DNA of 64,000 nt from Actinoallomurus purpureus (GTDB taxonomy: Bacteria; Actinomycetota; Actinomycetes; Streptosporangiales; Streptosporangiaceae), in contig NZ_JAMXMY010000005.1 of NCBI RefSeq assembly GCF_024055795.1, positions 293,341 to 357,340 on the forward strand, in the 5' to 3' direction. Under the pieces are notes generated by a model. The model searched no databases, was not told the origin of the DNA, and saw only the letters and a list, made by a program, of their open reading frames with translations. Positions 61,090 through 64,000 of the stretch are shown one piece after another; position 1 is the stretch's first letter; each line of letters starts with the position of its first letter. Made by a program: the position numbers and the translations under genes.

Positions 61090-61989
61090 TCAGCGGTTGG
61101 CCGACCGGTCGAGTGCGGCGACGAACCGGCCGAGGTCGCGCCGTCTCGAATCGGCCGGCCACACCGCCCAGGTGCGCCGCACGAGCGGATGGCCGACCAG
61201 TGGTGACCACGTCACGTGGTCAGGCAACGGCTGCTGCCAGCCGGGCGGGGCCAGGGCGAAGGCGCGCCCGGCGCCGACGGCGGCCAGCTTCACGTCGGCG
61301 ATCAGTTTCTGCCCCTCCGGGGCCTCGGGACCGAGGCCGAGGCCATGGCCGCGCAGGATCGCGGTCAGTTCGTCGTACCAGGTGGGGCTGGCGGAGCGCG
61401 GGAACCCGACCCACGGCAGGCCGGCGAGCGCGTCGAGCGCGATGCCGTCGGGGCCGACGAGTTCGGCGGCCTGCCTGGCCGCCAGCAGCACGCCGAGCCG
61501 TTCTCGTACGAGGAGCAGCGCGTCGAACTCCGGCCCCGACGGCCGCTCCCGCAAGAACCCGACGTCGAGCTCACCGGCTTGCAGAGCGGCCAGTTGCTCC
61601 GCTGTGGACAGGTGACGGGCCTGCACCCGGGTGTCCGGATGAGCCGCGGCCAGCTCCGCCAACGCCGGGTCGAGCAGTCCGGAGGGCAGTTCCAGCGGGA
61701 TCCCGATCCGCAGGGCTCCGCCACCGGGGCCGGTGTACCGGCCCATCGCCCGTAGCGCCTGGTCGTGCCGCGCCAAGACCGCGCGGGCCTCCTCGAGGAG
61801 GGCCGTACCCGCCTCGGTGGCGCGCACGCCGGTGCTGCTGCGCACCAGGAGCTTCACACCGAGCTGCCGCTCGAGCCCGCTGACCGTCTGGGACAGCGCC
61901 GGCTGGCTCACGTGCAGCCGCCGCGCCGCCGCGGACAGCCCGCCCTCCTCCACCACCGCTACGAACGCCCGCAGCTCCCGCAACTCCAT
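61090..61989 (-). CDS. LysR-family transcriptional regulator
   Basis: A 299-residue regulator. The N-terminal winged helix is at about 3-62 (L-S-A-A-A-R-R-L-H-V-S-Q-P-A-L-S-Q), followed by the linker helix and a periplasmic-binding-like effector domain (about 90-290). Length is standard. It is divergent from the hydrolase gene at 62115 (125 bp apart), the normal LysR-target arrangement, and convergent with the SDR gene. The inducer is unknown. Confidence 0.93.
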   Translation of the reverse strand: MELRELRAFVAVVEEGGLSAAARRLHVSQPALSQTVSGLERQLGVKLLVRSSTGVRATEAGTALLEEARAVLARHDQALRAMGRYTGPGGGALRIGIPLELPSGLLDPALAELAAAHPDTRVQARHLSTAEQLAALQAGELDVGFLRERPSGPEFDALLLVRERLGVLLAARQAAELVGPDGIALDALAGLPWVGFPRSASPTWYDELTAILRGHGLGLGPEAPEGQKLIADVKLAAVGAGRAFALAPPGWQQPLPDHVTWSPLVGHPLVRRTWAVWPADSRRRDLGRFVAALDRSANR

Positions 61990-62114
61990 GACCCCATGCC
62001 ATCACGCCCGTCCGACCGGTGTCACACTCCGCTGCCCAGCCCTATTGCCCTACATGCCTTCTCTGAACTAGTGAGACGTTCCCGTTTCGTCGTGTGAACT
62101 TACGGACACACTGA

Positions 62115-63611
62115 GTGATGGCAATGTTGCAGTCGATCACCGCGAGGGATGGGAAGCGGACCTCATCATCTGCGGGGAGCTATGACAACTCCCGTGCAGG
62201 GCCAGTCCGTTCGCATGTGATCGCGGTGCGCTATGACGGCCCCGTAAACAACACCTACGCAGAGGCGGTAACAGTCCTCATGGCACAGGAAGCCAGGATC
62301 GACGTCGAGCTGACGTGGAATCAGGCCGAGGAGAAGTCCTCGGCCGAGAAGGCGGCGGAGTTCGCCAACAATCTGCCGGCGGGGCCGTGGTTCGGCATCC
62401 CGACGGGCGTGGCGCGCGCCGGCGACCGGCAGCCGGAGCACACCTGGCCGCTGCGGTCCGCCCGACCGTACCGGCGGGAGGTGGCCGTCGGCGAGGCCGC
62501 GGTCTATCTCGCCGACGGCCACGACGAGCTGGAGCGTCCGTTCATCTTCGCGGACGGCTTCAACTACGGTCCTAGTGACCTGCCGGGGCTGTTCGCCCAC
62601 TTCAACGCGCCCTACCCGGGCAGCGAGGTCGGCTTCCTCGACCGTCTGCTCGCTGCGGGCATCGACGTCATCCTGGTGGGCTTCGAGCAGCGGCACACCT
62701 ACATCCAGGCCAACGCCGGCGTGGTGATCAGCGCCATCAACGAGGCCATCCAGCGGCGACGCGGCGACGCGCAGCTGATCGTCGGCGGGGTCAGCATGGG
62801 CGGCATGATCACCCGCTACGCCCTCGCCGAGATGGAAAAGCAGAACCAGGACCACCAGACCGAGATCTACCTTTCCTATGACACCCCGCACAAAGGCGCC
62901 TGGATCCCGCTGGTCCTCCAGCAGATGGCCTACTTCTTCGAGTCGCTGCCGACCGAGCCCGGCAAGGTCAAGAAGGCCGAGCTGATCAGGAGCCCCGCCG
63001 CGCAGCAACTGCTGTACGCATGGATCCCGGACGCGAAGTACGAAGGCCCCGTCGCCACCTCCAGCGAACTGCGCACGCAGTTCCTGAGTGAACTGCGCGA
63101 GCTCGGCCAGTTCCCGAAGCGACCCCGCAAGCTGGGCGTGGCCAACGGCACCGGCAACGGCACCGGCCGCGACCTGCCGCCCGGCGCGGAGGTGTTCAAG
63201 TACCAGGTACCGCTGGTCGTCTACGCCCAGGCGAACTTCCAGCCCGACGGCGGCGAGCGCAAGCCGATCGGTGAGATGCGGGCCGTCGGCCAGGTGCGAC
63301 GGGGCTTCACCTCGTACGTCCCCGGCCTCGACGGCACGCCCGGCGGCACCCTCGACTCCTTCGGCGAGATCGCTAAGGAACTCGGGACCGACATCCCGGA
63401 GAGGTACAAGTTCAGCTGCTTCGTCCCCTCCGTAAGCGCGGTCGCGCTGGATTACGACCCGGCCAAGTGGGACGTCGACCCGTACGAGAATGTCGAGGCG
63501 GACGGTGAGAAAAGCGCGCTCGACGAGTTCAAGTGCGACAGCGAGAACACCATGCACAGTCAGGTGACCAAGCCACTGGTCGACTGGATCGTGGAGCGAA
63601 TCGTCCACTGA
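62115..63611 (+). CDS. Alpha/beta-hydrolase (esterase/lipase-like, PGAP1-like)
   Basis: A 498-residue protein with a lipase nucleophile elbow G-G-V-S-M-G-G-M near residue 225 and a probable catalytic histidine in N-T-M-H-S-Q-V near 479. S-Y-D-T-P-H-K-G-A-W after the elbow is typical of PGAP1/triacylglycerol-lipase-like proteins. No signal peptide is seen. The start is uncertain: GTG 62115, ATG 62118, ATG 62124 or ATG 62280, none with a strong binding site. Divergent LysR suggests regulation. The natural substrate is unknown. Confidence 0.75.
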   Translation: MMAMLQSITARDGKRTSSSAGSYDNSRAGPVRSHVIAVRYDGPVNNTYAEAVTVLMAQEARIDVELTWNQAEEKSSAEKAAEFANNLPAGPWFGIPTGVARAGDRQPEHTWPLRSARPYRREVAVGEAAVYLADGHDELERPFIFADGFNYGPSDLPGLFAHFNAPYPGSEVGFLDRLLAAGIDVILVGFEQRHTYIQANAGVVISAINEAIQRRRGDAQLIVGGVSMGGMITRYALAEMEKQNQDHQTEIYLSYDTPHKGAWIPLVLQQMAYFFESLPTEPGKVKKAELIRSPAAQQLLYAWIPDAKYEGPVATSSELRTQFLSELRELGQFPKRPRKLGVANGTGNGTGRDLPPGAEVFKYQVPLVVYAQANFQPDGGERKPIGEMRAVGQVRRGFTSYVPGLDGTPGGTLDSFGEIAKELGTDIPERYKFSCFVPSVSAVALDYDPAKWDVDPYENVEADGEKSALDEFKCDSENTMHSQVTKPLVDWIVERIVH

Positions 63612-63820
63612 CACCAACCGCTTGGAACGTGCGGCCACTTCGGCGGGCTACCGCCCGGGTGGCCGCACTGCCCCTCCTCCAGTTGGCGAACCTGCGCGGC
63701 GAGGCGAGCGTTGCGGGCGTCGGCGGCCGGCAAGGTCGGCTTGGAGCGAGGCCCGGGAGACGGCCGGGCCCCGGCCGCGTGGGCGTGGACCTGGGCGAGC
63801 AGGTCACGGCCCAGTAGGCA
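63612..63820. other. Spacer before direct repeat copy B
   Basis: About 200 bp with no supported gene. The sequence TGGAACGTGCGGCCACTTCGG at its start overlaps a short inverted relation with GGTGGCCGCAC at 63659, possibly a terminator for the hydrolase gene. Frames are open by GC-richness only. Confidence 0.4.
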
Positions 63821-64000
63821 CGCAATGCCGGTCCTGGCACTGTGGTGCGAGGCCAAGCCGTACGGGAAGCTCGGTGAAGGCGCCTCCTCGTGGGGACGTT
63901 ATGGGGCATTTCGTCGTCGACGATCACCTTTGCCGAGCACTATGCACACACCCCCGGCCATCGCCGACAAGGGGCTGACGGCCACCCCACCGTCCCGGCC
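63821..64000 (+). repeat. Direct repeat copy B, truncated by the window edge
   Basis: Matches copy A at 59473-59634. The best-kept block is GTGGTGCGAGGCCAAG, then GGGAAGCTCGGTGAAGGCGC. GCCGACAAGGGGCTGACG at 63963 again resembles the gltD tail. The right boundary lies beyond the window. Confidence 0.65.

Noticed and set aside
63612..64000. Insertion sequence at the right edge
   Set aside because: The repeat has a second copy, but no transposase motif, terminal inverted repeat or target duplication could be recognised within the window.

Overview
The window is GC-rich actinobacterial DNA. Three things suggest a filamentous actinomycete of the Streptosporangiales, perhaps Thermomonosporaceae: codon third positions that are nearly all G or C, a PriA-type bifunctional HisA/TrpF, and actinobacterial markers such as a DUF397 protein, a GPP34 protein and a TIGR03085-type protein. 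The family-level placement is an inference and was not tested. Many genes have no ribosome binding site. Instead a TANNNT -10 box lies 6-7 nt before ATG or GTG, which is the leaderless-mRNA arrangement common in this phylum.

Region 1 (0-16 kb) is mostly regulatory and accessory. It holds a DUF397/XRE/anti-sigma-like triad, an AraC regulator overlapping an ECF sigma factor with a SnoaL tail, and a chorismate mutase fused to a degenerate DAHP-synthase domain. The chorismate mutase gene is preceded by a short aromatic leader peptide and a perfect terminator hairpin. Next come a FAD-linked oxidase, a NarL-type two-component pair, a GlxA-type regulator with an MFS exporter, a GPP34 protein, an N-acyl-D-amino-acid deacylase, a YbaK deacylase and a LonN-domain protein.

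Region 2 (16.5-22.5 kb) is the histidine operon hisD-hisC-hisB-hisH-(membrane protein)-priA-ridA-hisF, with mostly 4-nt stop/start overlaps. hisI, which often lies close by, is here at 37.9 kb. The 15 kb between hisF and hisI carries a glucose oxidation/uptake cassette, an atypical RmlB-like dehydratase, a glutamine-synthetase-like ligase, a TetR/flavin-monooxygenase pair with three matching operators, a HEAT-repeat protein, a heterodimeric ABC exporter, cspA, and head-to-head remnants of a PadR regulator and a membrane transporter.

Region 3 (37.9-49 kb) runs hisI, Trp-region membrane protein, an atypical response regulator, DUF2752, a small ORF, trpC, trpB, trpA, MauE-like, DsbA-like and lgt. 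trpE is not in the place where I would expect it. Lgt has an acidic repeat tail.

Region 4 (47.7-52.8 kb) holds three paralogous membrane-anchored proteins with shared two-cysteine extracytoplasmic domains and different repeat-rich N-termini. A gene for a BpsA-like (branched polyamine synthase family) enzyme lies among them.

Region 5 (53-59.2 kb) is gltB-gltD, glutamate synthase. Downstream, degenerate copies of the gltD 3' end sit in two direct repeats about 4.35 kb apart. They bracket an SDR, a LysR regulator and an alpha/beta hydrolase. No tRNA, rRNA, CRISPR array or intact insertion sequence was found.
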